Positions 19,508 to 27,462 of a stretch of 64,000 nucleotides of DNA are shown one piece after another (position 1 is the stretch's first letter; each line of letters starts with the position of its first letter). This stretch comes from JADJPO01 sp963750395 (GTDB lineage Bacteria; Actinomycetota; Actinomycetes; Actinomycetales; Kineosporiaceae), in assembly GCA_963750395.1 (NCBI GenBank), contig CAVVQM010000009.1, positions 248,001-312,000 on the forward strand, read 5' to 3'. Made by a program: the position numbers and the translations under genes. The notes under the pieces are model-generated. The model did no database searches. It saw only the letters and a program-made list of their open reading frames with translations, and was not told the DNA's origin.

Positions 19508-20020
19508 ATGGGTGGCGCGATCGAGTTCGAGGTCGCCTCCGCCCTGGCCGCTGACCGGGCCGAGGTCTGGCGGGCCGTCTCTTCCATGAGGGGCGTCAAC
19601 CGCGAACTCCATCCCTTCGTTCACATGACGTCTCCACGAGGGCGGCGTGCGCTGCCATCCGTCGTGACACCGGGGCAGGTGGTCTTTCGGAGTTGGCTCT
19701 TGCTGTTCGCCGTGGTGCCCTTCGACCGACACGCGCTCGCGCTCGAGCACGTCGAGCACGGAAGCGGTTTCGTCGAGGAGTCGAGTTCCTGGCTGCAACG
19801 CCGCTGGCGACACGAGCGAACGCTGACCGAGGCACGGGGTGGCGGCTGCGTCGTCCGCGACCGACTCGCGATCGAGCCTCGCCTGCGACTCAGCCGACCG
19901 ATCGTCGCTGCCATCGCTCGACATCTCTTCGGGCATCGTCACCGGCGACTGCAGAAGCAGTTCGAGGGTCACCCCACGACGGTGAGTGACGGTGAGCCAG
20001 GTCTATCGCCGGACACCTGA
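19508..20020 (+). CDS. SRPBCC-family protein
   Basis: Protein of 170 residues with an SRPBCC-like fold. It starts IEFEVASALAADRAEVWRAV with the usual helix and SMRGVNRELHPFVHMTSP. It continues with a central FVEESSSWLQRRWRHERTL strand pair and ends in a basic helix IVAAIARHLFGHRHRRLQ. ATG 19508 follows a divergent spacer with cydA. The ligand is unknown. It ends where a chain of remnants begins. Confidence 0.75.
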   Translation: MGGAIEFEVASALAADRAEVWRAVSSMRGVNRELHPFVHMTSPRGRRALPSVVTPGQVVFRSWLLLFAVVPFDRHALALEHVEHGSGFVEESSSWLQRRWRHERTLTEARGGGCVVRDRLAIEPRLRLSRPIVAAIARHLFGHRHRRLQKQFEGHPTTVSDGEPGLSPDT

Positions 20021-20165
20021 TAGGCCCCGGGCTGGGCATGGTCCACGACGTCGGCGAGGTCGATCTTGCCGTCCTGGACGAGCTTGATGGGTTCGGGGTG
20101 GTCGTTGACGTAGGCGATGGTGCCACGCAGATCGACCTCCTTGAGCACGATCTTCAGCGCTTCGT
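20021..20165 (-). pseudogene. Zinc-type alcohol dehydrogenase C-terminal fragment
   Basis: About 45 residues matching the end of a medium-chain, zinc-dependent alcohol dehydrogenase: EALKIVLKEVDLRGTIAYV, then NDHPEPIKLVQDGKIDLADV. No coenzyme domain remains. It is joined to the tail of the radical SAM remnant upstream, which marks a recombination junction near 20168. Confidence 0.6.
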
Positions 20166-20169
20166 GGTG

Positions 20170-21085
20170 GTGGGGTCAGATGACGTGGTCGGCCACGCCG
20201 GTGTCGCGTGCTCGATCATCATCTCCGCCCACAGCGACTCGATCCTGCGGTGGGTGACTCACTCCTCTTGGTAGTGGAAACGGTCGCGCCGGACTGCGTG
20301 AGCACCACGGCGTCACCGGCTCGCCGTGACCAGCCCGCCGCCCGGGTCAGGCCACGCAGCGCCGCCGATACGGGATGAGCCAGGAGCGGGTCGTCGCCCT
20401 GTACCGGCATCGTCCCTGTGTAGGCCTGCCAGAAGGTGCGGTAGGCAGCGGCCGGCGCCCGAGGCAGGTGGACCAGGCGTGCCAGCGGCAGACGACCCTC
20501 TGCGAGGGCCTGGTGATACTGCGTGATCCCGAAATGATTGACGAGAAATGGCTGCCGGTGAACGACGCCGCGCCCGCGTCCAGGCCGAGGCAATACGGCC
20601 GCGTGATCGACGTGTCCGTCGGCGACCCGATCCGGGTCGTCGAGCAGGGTCTGCGGGTCGTCGTGAGCGGTGTCGAAGATGAGGTCGACGTCCACGCAAT
20701 CGAAGACCCCAAGTGCGTTCTCCACCGCGGCGCGACTGTCTTTCGGGGTCCCGGGGCGTCGGAGCCGTCGCGTCGTCCTCGGGTCGAAGGACTGGACCCC
20801 CAGGCTGACGTGGGAGAACCCGAGCGCCTTGAGCCTGTCCGCGCCCTCGCGCGTCATGTGCGGGGGCAGGACCTCCCTCGATGCCTCGCGCCCGAGGGCG
20901 CTCACATACCGGGCAGCCACGCCCGGCACGTACGGCACCTTGTTGTACGGGCAGAACGGGCAGATGGGGCGGCAGAACGGGATGTGGACGTAGAGCCCGG
21001 GCGGCGCGGCGAACATCGACGACACCTCACCCGGCGAGGGGATCCGCCGGGGCTCGTCGAAGCGGATCCCCAGGTGGCGGGGCAC
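20170..21085 (-). pseudogene. HemN-like radical SAM protein, decayed
   Basis: Remnant of a coproporphyrinogen-dehydrogenase-like radical SAM protein. The cluster motif is present in YVHIPFCRPICPFCPYNK (Cys-x3-Cys-x2-Cys). The Gly-rich GGGTP segment that should follow is missing, so the text jumps to MTREGADRLKALGFSHVSLG. LGVQSFDPRTTRRL and VDVDLIFD follow before the frame breaks near 20690. The C-terminal residues RFHYQEE and VTHRRIESLWAEMM are separated by an in-frame TGA near 20270. Deletion, frameshift and stop together make this a true pseudogene. It lies 3 bases behind the DUF385 gene. Confidence 0.75.
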
Positions 21086-21088
21086 AGG

Positions 21089-21514
21089 TCAGTCGGCCGA
21101 CAGTCGCGCCGGTTGCCGCTCGGCACTGTCACCCACGGGTGTCGCCACCACTCGCAGGTAGCGCTCGATGTGCCAGCGTCGCCAGGATCGCGCCAGGGCG
21201 GGCGGAACCAGCGCCAGAGCGGTGTCCGCGTCAATGACCTCGGGCCGACTGACCTCGTACAGCACCCCGGCGTTGCGAATGGTCCCCGTCCCGGCTGCGA
21301 GCAGGTTGCGCAGCCAGTCCACGTCGGTGCCGTAGGGCAGCGGCAGGATGAAGCCGTCTGGAACCGTGATCGCGACGACCGGGGTGGCATAGGCCTTGCC
21401 CGATCGCCGTCCGGTGTGGTGGAGGGCGGCCGCATACCAGTGCTTGCGGCCTGCCACGGTCGTCATGACGGGGTTGAGCACGTATTTGTTGAAGCGGCGG
21501 ATCGCGTTCCTCAT
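21089..21514 (-). CDS. DUF385 / F420H2-dependent oxidoreductase-like protein
   Basis: Split-barrel (FMN/F420-binding) protein of 141 residues. The start is ATG 21514, with AAGGAAGG about 10 bases upstream, rather than earlier in-frame starts. Family features are RFNKYVLNPVMTTVAGRKHW, LHHTGRRSGKAYATPVVA, the FILPLPYGTDVDWLRNLLAA strand-helix and TIRNAGVLYEVSRPEVI. Members reduce or bind substrates using coenzyme F420, which is common in actinobacteria. The substrate is unknown. Confidence 0.85.
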   Translation of the reverse strand: MRNAIRRFNKYVLNPVMTTVAGRKHWYAAALHHTGRRSGKAYATPVVAITVPDGFILPLPYGTDVDWLRNLLAAGTGTIRNAGVLYEVSRPEVIDADTALALVPPALARSWRRWHIERYLRVVATPVGDSAERQPARLSAD

Positions 21515-21721
21515 CGTGGAACACCTTCCTTCTGAGAAGGCCAGCGCATGCCGGATTCGGCTGCCTGTTTCGGCCCGATTCCACGCTAGCCCTGCGCGTC
21601 TGGCCGATATCGGGTACTTGGTCCAGATGTGTGCGCCCAGCCGGTTGACGGCCCGGCTCACGCCCGACGACGCACCGACAAGACCGGCCCCCGACCCGCG
21701 TTTCCATAGGCTGGGACAGGG

Positions 21722-21945
21722 GCAGGGACGTCATCGCGGACCTGCTCGACCGGGGTCACCTGGACCAGGTCCTCGGGGACGAGGCCGAGGACGAGGCCGA
21801 GGACGCCGCGCTGCTCGACAGCCTGTCGGACCACTCCGCCGCCAGCCGATGCCAGAGCGTGGCGGTGTCGGCGCCGATGGTGAGGCTGCGGCCAGGACCG
21901 GATTTCGGCACGGTGATCTGACCGGCGGACACCGCTCGGTCGATG
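21722..21945 (+). repeat. Composite duplication of HEPN and integrase segments
   Basis: Two joined pieces have near-identical copies elsewhere in the window. 21722-21793 matches the start of the HEPN gene (27364-27439, opposite strand), reading DVIADLLDRGHLDQVLGDEA. 21808-21945 matches 28522-28659 within the integrase on the same strand, 138 bases with only a few differences. Neither piece is functional here. The join shows rearrangement of the tRNA-Arg element or of a relative. Confidence 0.75.
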
Positions 21946-22019
21946 TCGGAGCCCGGACTACCTCGCCTGCGGCGGCTTTCCCCGGGCGGTCGCAGAACAC
22001 GCCCGCACCGGCGCGGTCT

Positions 22020-22370
22020 CGCAACCCCTACCTGCGTGACCCGGCAGCATGGCTGCGGACCTCGGGCTCGCCAGCCGACCGCCGGGTCGTCGGATCCCAG
22101 GCCAAGCTCTACCTCACCGATCCGGTCCTGGCCTGGCTCCCGGCGCGGCTGCGCGCGGGGCTGCCCGACCCCGACATGACCCGACTCACCGAGTCCGTCC
22201 TGGCCGTCACCCTCGCCCGGGCGATCGACGGGCTCGAGGAGGGCCGCTGGACCAGCGGGGACACCATCGCCTACGCGCGCACCCTGTCCGGCAACGAGGT
22301 CGACCTCGCGCCGGTCAGGGTGCCGACCCCGGCCGGCGTCGTCCACAGCGTCCCCCTGGAAGCCAAGTGA
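22020..22370 (+). pseudogene. DUF4143 ATPase C-terminal fragment
   Basis: C-terminal part of an AAA-type ATPase with DUF4143: PADRRVVGSQAKLYLTDPVL, AWLPARLRAGLPDPDMTRLT, ESVLAVTLARAIDGLEEGRW, then SGNEVDLAPV. The ATPase core (Walker A/B) is absent upstream, where the frame runs into duplicated integrase sequence. A stop follows at 22368-22370. It is a remnant of a mobile ATPase gene. Confidence 0.6.
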
Positions 22371-22543
22371 GTGGACCAGGGGTGGCGCTTCTGCCGGCCT
22401 GAATGCTTCTTGCGCCGGCAGCATCCGCGCGCTGTGGATGCGACCTCGACGGTAGAGCCGGTCCAGGCTGGTGGCCGCCTCGCCGTCGGTGGCGGAGCGG
22501 CTACAGGTGGGGGATCCGAGGGCCGACGAAAAGGGGGTCAACC

Positions 22544-23200
22544 ATGATCAGGGAGCCCACGATGACAGGCAGGGACGCAGGCGCATCCTCCTCGGCCGCA
22601 GTGCGTGGACCCGGCTCGCGTGGCCGCCGTCGGCGACGGTCCGGGTCCGCCGCTGTCGCGGCGGCAGTGCTCACGGGGTTGCTCGGCAGCGGCGCGATGG
22701 TCTGGCAGAGCACCGCGGCTGCGTTCACGTCCAGCACGTCCAACGGCTCGAACTCCTGGACGACGGGCAGCGTCACCCTGGCAGATGACGACACCGGTGC
22801 CGCCATGTTTTCCGCGACGGGTCTGGTGCCGGGCTCGACGGGATCGAACTGCATCGCGGTCAGCTACACCGGCACCGTGGCCACCACGGTGAAGCTGTAC
22901 GCCTCCGCCGCCGCCGACGCCTCCAGCGTCGCCCAGTACCTGGACCTGACCATCGAGGCCGGCACCGGGGGCGGATTCGGATCCTGCGGCGGGTTCAGCG
23001 CCGGCTCCACGATCTACTCCGGCAGCCTGGCCGCCTTCACCTCGACGCACGTGGCCTACGGCTCCGGCGTCGGGACGTGGGCGCCGTCCGGCGCCGCCGC
23101 CAAGGTCTACCGGATCACCTACACCCTGAACGCGGGCACGCCGAACGCCAAGCAGGGTGCCACCACCACGGCGACCTTCCAGTGGGAAGCCCAGGCCTGA
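22544..23200 (+). CDS. SipW-dependent-type secreted protein (TasA/CalY-like)
   Basis: Exported protein of 218 residues. ATG 22544 follows AAGGGGG. A twin block of basic residues (RGRRRRRSGSAAVAAAV) precedes a hydrophobic helix LTGLLGSGAMVWQSTAAAF, which fits the SipW-type signal peptide cut by an ER-type signal peptidase. The mature part is Ser/Thr/Gly/Ala-rich with two Cys (GSNCIAVSYTG and GFGSCGGFS), as in small beta-sandwich surface or matrix proteins. The very next gene is a matching signal peptidase. A fibre or cell-surface role is inferred. Confidence 0.8.
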   Translation: MIREPTMTGRDAGASSSAAVRGPGSRGRRRRRSGSAAVAAAVLTGLLGSGAMVWQSTAAAFTSSTSNGSNSWTTGSVTLADDDTGAAMFSATGLVPGSTGSNCIAVSYTGTVATTVKLYASAAADASSVAQYLDLTIEAGTGGGFGSCGGFSAGSTIYSGSLAAFTSTHVAYGSGVGTWAPSGAAAKVYRITYTLNAGTPNAKQGATTTATFQWEAQA

Positions 23201-23249
23201 GCATGGTGGCGGCACCGAGCGCGGTGTTCCGCCCGGGGGGGCATCTGGC

Positions 23250-23880
23250 ATGAGTCGGCCGCACCTGCGCCGTCGTCCCCTGCGGCCCGGTGCGCCGCTG
23301 AGGTGGATCGCCGTCGCGTGCATCGGGTGGCTGTCGTCGGTCGCCGGCCTGATGTGGTGGGCCACCATCCCGGTCACCTTCGGCTGGCAGCCTGCCATCG
23401 TGCTGTCCGCATCGATGGCCCCCGCCCTCCGGACGGGCGACGTGGTTCTGCTCGATCCCGTGGAGCACCCCGAGGCTCTGCCGTCGGGCCGCGTGGTCAA
23501 CGTGTCCGACCCTGCGCGGCCGGGGGGCGCCTTCCTGCACCGGCTGATCCGCCACACCCCCGATGGCGCGCTGGTCACCCGCGGGGACGCCAACGCAACC
23601 GAGGACTACCCACCCGTCTCCGCTGCCCGGGTGCGCGGCGAGGTCCGCATGGTCGTCCCGTTCCTGGGCGGACCCGTGGTCGCGGCCCGTGCGGGGAACC
23701 CCATCCCCGCGGCCGCCGTCGCGCTGATGACCTGGACGGCTCTGACGGCCACGCTGGCAGGCACGGGGCACCGGCCCGTCGGTCGGGGGCGAGCGCCGCA
23801 GCGCCACCGCGCCGTCCGGCGTGCGAGCCGTCGGGGTCCACGCCACCGGAGTGGGCCGTCGCCTCGGCGGCTGCGGCGCT
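23250..23880 (+). CDS. Signal peptidase I, SipW/ER type
   Basis: Membrane-bound S26 signal peptidase. ATG 23250 opens MSRPHLRRRPLRPGAPLRW. A transmembrane helix follows (IAVACIGWLSSVAGLMWWAT). The nucleophile region is VLSASMAPALRTGDVV. FLHRLIRH and LVTRGDANATEDYPPV give the His and Asp of the Ser-His-Asp type. A second hydrophobic helix is near residue 155. No stop codon separates it from the NHL gene: the frame stays open through 23930, so either a stop was lost or the two are fused. The end given is approximate. Confidence 0.8.
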
Positions 23881-23894
23881 CGAGCGCCGCGGCG

Positions 23895-25027
23895 GTGCTG
23901 TGCCTGCTCATGGGTGTCGCAGTGACGGGTACGCGCATGCACGTCGACGTCCGCCCCGTTCTCGGCCGTCACGGCGGACGCGGCCAACGCCTTCACGCTC
24001 TCCTACTTCGCCTTCAACGCCGCCACCATCGCGACGTGGGCCGGTACCGGTGTCGGCGGATACAGCGGGGACGGAGGGCCGGCCACCGCGGCGCGACTGT
24101 CCCAGCCCAGCCAGGCGGCACTCGATGCCGCCGGCAACCTCTACCTGGCGGACATCAACAACAACCGGATCCGCAAGATCACCGCCGCCGGGACGATCAC
24201 CACCATCGCAGGCACCGGAACGGCGAGCTACGGCGGCGACGGCGGACCTGCCACCAGCGCGGCGATCAGCGGCCCTCGCGGCGTGGCCATCGACCCTTCA
24301 GGCAGCCTGTACATCGCCGACTCGAACAACAACCGGATCCGCAAGGTCACCTCCGGTGGCACCATCACGACCATCGCCGGGACCGGGGTCGCGGGGTACT
24401 CGGGGGACGGCGGCGCCGCCACCTCGGCCCAGCTCAACCTGCCCAGAGGCATCGACCCTGGACGGGTCCGGCAACCTCTACGTGGTCGACAGCTCCAACT
24501 ACCGGGTGCGGCGCATCACCCCGGGCGGCACCATCACCACCGTCGCCGGCACCGGAACCAGCGGCTACAGCGGTGACGGGGGGGCCGCCACGTCCGCGAA
24601 GATCAGTCAGTCGTACGACATCGCCGTGGACGGCTCGGGCTGCCCCTACCTGGCCGACACCAACAACCATCGGATCCGCCGCTTCTGCGTCGGCGCCACC
24701 ATCTCCACCGTCGCGGGGACCGGCACCGCCGGGTACAGCGGCGACGGGGGCCCCGCCACCAGCGCTGGGCTCAAAGGCCCCTCCGGCGTTGCCGTCGATG
24801 CCGCCGGAGTCCTCTACATCGCCGACCGGCTCAACAACCGGCTCCGCAAGGTCACCCCCGCAGGCACCATCACCACTCTGGCCGGCACCGGTGCCGCCTC
24901 GTCCACCGGGGATGGCGGCGCCGCCACACTCGCCACCCTGTACGGACCCCGCTCCGTGGCGACCGCAACCAGTCACCTCTACGTCATCGAACAGGACGGC
25001 GAACGCATCCGCCGCCTGACCGGCTGA
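23895..25027 (+). CDS. Six-bladed NHL-repeat secreted protein, frameshifted
   Basis: Beta-propeller protein with a SipW-like signal segment (VLCLLMGVAVTGT, then after a shift near 23935 FSAVTADAANAFTLSYF). Six blades follow, each with a GTG-x4-YSGDGGPAT-like turn and a DxxGNLYxAD-x2-NxRIRK strand pair, for example AGTGVGGYSGDGGPAT and NLYLADINNNRIRKI. The frame breaks near 24453 and resumes as LDGSGNLYVVD; one extra C in a C run explains it. The stop is at 25027. NHL propellers bind ligands or partner proteins. Clustering with a SipW peptidase and a TasA-like protein suggests a surface or matrix complex. Confidence 0.75.
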
Positions 25028-25049
25028 GCGCCGAGCGGGTCGACGGAGC

Positions 25050-25330
25050 CCTTGCCCGGTCAGCTTCACGTGATTCGGACCTGCCGGCGCCGGCGGTCCC
25101 AGAACGCGTCGATCTCGGGGCGGGCGGTGACGTCGACCTCCTCACCGCGGTTCCATGGGCGAGGTAGAGCGCGACAGCGCCACCGGTGATCGTGACGTCG
25201 GCCCGATCGACGACGCCCGGCCAGGACCGAACCCGGACCACGATTCCGCTGGCCGAGGACGTCGCCCCGGTCGGCGTGCCCGGTGTGCTGGGCCGTCTCG
25301 GCGACGATGTGCGAGAGCGTCCGCCGTGCT
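25050..25330 (-). pseudogene. MDMPI/DinB-like fragments
   Basis: Minus-strand debris in several frames. RADVTITGGAVALYLAHG followed by a GEEVDVTARPEIDAF-type end matches the C-terminal domain of mycothiol-dependent maleylpyruvate isomerase-like proteins. A short piece near 25280-25330 (LSHIVAETAQHTGHAD) matches the conserved C-terminal helix of DinB/DUF664 proteins. Neither is complete. Mycothiol-type enzymes are actinobacterial, so the source was a related genome. Confidence 0.45.
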
Positions 25331-25399
25331 GACCGGACGGCGCCTGCAGGCGCACGTAGTCGTCGGCGCAGTGCCGGTAGTCGAACCGGGTCCTGGCCG

Positions 25400-25556
25400 A
25401 CAGCTGCCCGTCGGCGTCGAGGCCGTCCAGGTAGACATCCAGCGACTCGCCCACCGTCATCGTCCCGCTTCTCGGGCGAATCTGACCGGTCTCGACCCGA
25501 CCGACCGGCTCGCGCCGCGCCCGCGCCGCCTCGGCCGCCATCGACCCCACCCCCAC
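25400..25556 (-). pseudogene. Second tyrosine integrase, N-terminal fragment
   Basis: SAM-like core-binding start of a tyrosine recombinase: TMTVGESLDVYLDGLDADGQ, then LSARTRFDYRHCADDYVRL. The sequence then changes to unrelated debris, so only about 50 residues remain. It lies directly beside the outer copy of the 43-bp tRNA-Arg core (25647-25689), the place expected for an integrase of a second element at the same site. Confidence 0.6.
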
Positions 25557-25557
25557 C

Positions 25558-25588
25558 GTGAGAACCGGCTGAGAACCGGTCGGTTCTA
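25558..25588. repeat. Putative integrase arm-type repeats, left
   Basis: GTGAGAACCGG at 25558-25568 is repeated as TGAGAACCGG at 25570-25579, 11 bases apart. An inverted CGGTTCT at 25581-25587 makes a palindrome with the second copy. The same motif recurs inverted at 25818-25840, on the other side of the 43-bp att core. Paired short repeats on both sides of a core are typical arm sites for lambda-type integrases (inference). Confidence 0.45.
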
Positions 25589-25646
25589 ACGGGTTAGGAA
25601 CACTTCAACGCCAGCGGCCGAAAGAGCTCTGACCTGGGCTGATGCG

Positions 25647-25689
25647 GCGCGCCCGTAGGGATTCGAACCCCAAACCTTCTGATCCGTAG
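25647..25689 (-). repeat. Displaced att copy: 3' part of tRNA-Arg
   Basis: Perfect 43-base copy of 29261-29303, which covers the 3' half of tRNA-Arg from the anticodon stem through the T arm and acceptor to the end. No 5' half is present here, so it is not a tRNA gene. It marks the far end of a tRNA-integrated element. Confidence 0.85.
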
Positions 25690-25817
25690 GTCTGCCAGGG
25701 CCGGCGCCCGTACTTGTCCGCGCGTGGCCGCTGGTGCCCGATGTGGCCGCTGACCTCGATATTCGTCGTCCGGTCGTGCACCGCTCGGGCCCGCTGGGGG
25801 CCCTCCTTGACAGCCGG

Positions 25818-25840
25818 TTGGTTCTCACAGCGGTTCTCAC
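25818..25840. repeat. Putative integrase arm-type repeats, right
   Basis: Two copies of GGTTCTCAC at 25820-25828 and 25832-25840, 12 bases apart. They are the reverse complement of the GTGAGAACC motif found at 25558-25579. They lie about 130 bases right of the att core. Confidence 0.4.
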
Positions 25841-25853
25841 CGGCGCTGGGGCT

Positions 25854-26522
25854 TCACGCAGATCGTGTCCGGGTGGGCTGTGATCGCGCGGATCCGGAGG
25901 CGAACCCGAGCCAGGTGTGTCGGTTGCCGGCCCAGCACCATCCGACCTTGGGCGAGTTGCGGTTGGCGCGTCCGTCTCGTCCCGTGCCATTGCTGATCCA
26001 CAGGGCTGGGACCCGGGCATCGTGGGTTCCGTCCGGCTTGTGGAGGCGGGAGCCCATGGTCATGAAGCAGTTGTTGCGGGTCATGGCTGCGGGTTGCTGG
26101 ATCAGCCAGAAGAGTCCCTCGGTGAGGGTGAGCGGGGTGCGCCCGGACGCGGCGATGCTCGGGAGTGCCTCGTTGGGCGTCCAGTTCGACCATTCGTCTC
26201 CCCGCTGGAGGTCATGGAGAAGGTAGAGCGCGGTGTCGGGCGGTTCGGCGGCGGTGATGGGTCGGAACTGGTCGACATCGGTCATGTCTTCGACCACAAA
26301 ACCTGGCTTGCCGTCGTGGTGCAGGGACGGCACGAGTATCGAGACGGGGATCCGGTCTGGATGGATCACCAGCAGCGATCCGGTCGCCGCGTGGGCTGCT
26401 GCCTGACGGACCGCGGTGGCCGTCAGACCGCTGCGTGTGTGCAGTCCCAGGGCGATGAGTCGTTCTGCCTGATCCACCGGGGCGGGAAGAGCCGCGCGTT
26501 GGAAGCGATCGCCGCCGACCAC
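25854..26522 (-). CDS. DUF5701-family protein
   Basis: Protein of about 222 residues that I recognise as the DUF5701 family, found mainly in actinobacteria. Features are QAERLIALGLHTRSGLTATA, LLVIHPDRIPVSILVPSL, the conserved GKPGFVVEDMTDVDQFRPI, TALYLLHDLQRGDEWSNWTP, FMTMGSRLHKPDGTHDARVP, ALWISNGTGRDG and VGWCWAGNRHTWLGFASG. The N-terminus is joined to aldo/keto reductase debris near 26480, so a few first residues may be lost and the GTG at 26522 may not be the original start. Function is unknown. Confidence 0.75.
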   Translation of the reverse strand: MVGGDRFQRAALPAPVDQAERLIALGLHTRSGLTATAVRQAAAHAATGSLLVIHPDRIPVSILVPSLHHDGKPGFVVEDMTDVDQFRPITAAEPPDTALYLLHDLQRGDEWSNWTPNEALPSIAASGRTPLTLTEGLFWLIQQPAAMTRNNCFMTMGSRLHKPDGTHDARVPALWISNGTGRDGRANRNSPKVGWCWAGNRHTWLGFASGSARSQPTRTRSA

Positions 26523-26620
26523 TCCACCACACCCGCGCAGGTGGCCCTACGCTGGCTCATCGAGGGCGGTGCCCTGACCATCCCCGGCGCCAAGAACGCC
26601 GACCAGGCCACCCAAGCCGA
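26487..26620 (+). pseudogene. Aldo/keto reductase C-terminal fragment
   Basis: About 40 residues on the plus strand: ALEAIAADHSTTPAQVALRW followed by LIEGGALTIPGAKNADQA, which is the conserved NADP-binding end of aldo/keto reductases. Nothing else of the fold is present. It overlaps the first codons of the DUF5701 frame on the other strand. Confidence 0.6.
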
Positions 26621-26624
26621 CGAC

Positions 26625-26945
26625 CTTGATGCTGAACACCGGGGTGTCCAGGGCGGCCCAGAGGCGGGCCCACAGCGGCAGGTACATCTCACTACCCCGG
26701 GCGGTGGTGATGTCGCCGAGGTCGATGACGTCGCGGTGACCCAGCTCGGCGAGCAGATCGGTGACCGTCTTCTTCGCCGCGTCGTCGTCGCCGGACACGA
26801 AGCTGGTGTGGTCTACGCCGGCGAGCTGGGCGGGGTCGACCATCAGGGCGCTCATCGTGTTGAGTGCCTCGACCACTCTGGCCGCCGGGAACCGGAGGGT
26901 GACGTCGCGGTGGCAGGCCCGGTCGGCGAGGTCGGTGAACCAGTG
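26625..26945 (-). pseudogene. F420-dependent NADP reductase-like C-terminal fragment
   Basis: Minus-strand remnant: RVVEALNTMSALMVDPAQLA, HTSFVSGDDDAAKKTVTDLL, AELGHRDVIDLGDITTARGS and EMYLPLWARLWAALDTPVF. This matches the C-terminal half of NAD(P)-binding, NADPH:F420 reductase-like proteins. The N-terminal Rossmann part with its GxGxxG is missing. The 3' end is cut by the aldo/keto reductase junction near 26625. Confidence 0.6.
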
Positions 26946-26981
26946 GCCTGTTCAGCGAGCGGGCGCCTCGAGGAGTGGGGG

Positions 26982-27455
26982 TCAGCGGCGGGGTACGAAC
27001 ACGCTGAGTTGGGGAAGGATCTTCGCGGCGGCCTCGACGATGGCGGTGGCGGCGGGTAGGTCGGCATGGACGTCGTCGGGGTGGATCTGATCGTCGGAAC
27101 CGGCATAGTCGCCTTCTCCGCGCCGCCGCTTGAGTCGCCGGAAGGGGCGCAGCACGTCACCGAGCGGCGGCGCCAGCTGCGCGGTCGCGGCCTCGATGGT
27201 GACTTCGTGGCCTCCGGCCCGGGTCGGGCGGAGTCCTTGCTGGACGAGCAGGGCAGTGAGCGCTTTGCGCGCGGCGGCGTATAGCGCGTCGTAGGCGATC
27301 TCGGGGTCGTCGTGGGCCACGGCGACCGCAGTGTGCAGATGGGCCCGGGCCTTGGCCATCAGGTGCTCGGCCTCGGCCTCGTCCCCGAGGACCTGGTCGA
27401 GGTGACCCCGGTCGAGCAGGTCCGCGATGACGTCGCTGCCCTTGTCCCAGCTCAT
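26982..27455 (-). CDS. HEPN-domain protein (toxin partner of MNT)
   Basis: All-helical HEPN protein of 157 residues, taken from ATG 27455 (MSWDKGSDVIADLL), with a GGAGGAG sequence about 12 bases upstream. Helices are DEAEAEHLMAKARAHLHTAV, YDALYAAARKALTALLVQQG with GGHEV, and FRRLKRRRGEGDYAGSDD, the usual HEPN pattern. The MNT gene ends 7 bases upstream on the same strand. In characterised HEPN/MNT pairs the HEPN protein is an RNase-like toxin and the MNT protein inactivates it by adding AMP to a Tyr near the active site (family knowledge). Whether the catalytic Arg/His set is complete here is not clear. Confidence 0.75.
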   Translation of the reverse strand: MSWDKGSDVIADLLDRGHLDQVLGDEAEAEHLMAKARAHLHTAVAVAHDDPEIAYDALYAAARKALTALLVQQGLRPTRAGGHEVTIEAATAQLAPPLGDVLRPFRRLKRRRGEGDYAGSDDQIHPDDVHADLPAATAIVEAAAKILPQLSVFVPRR

Positions 27456-27462
27456 CGACGGC

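Noticed and set aside
25647..25689. Second tRNA-Arg gene
   Set aside because: Only the 3' half is present. No D arm or 5' acceptor strand exists, so it is the displaced att copy.
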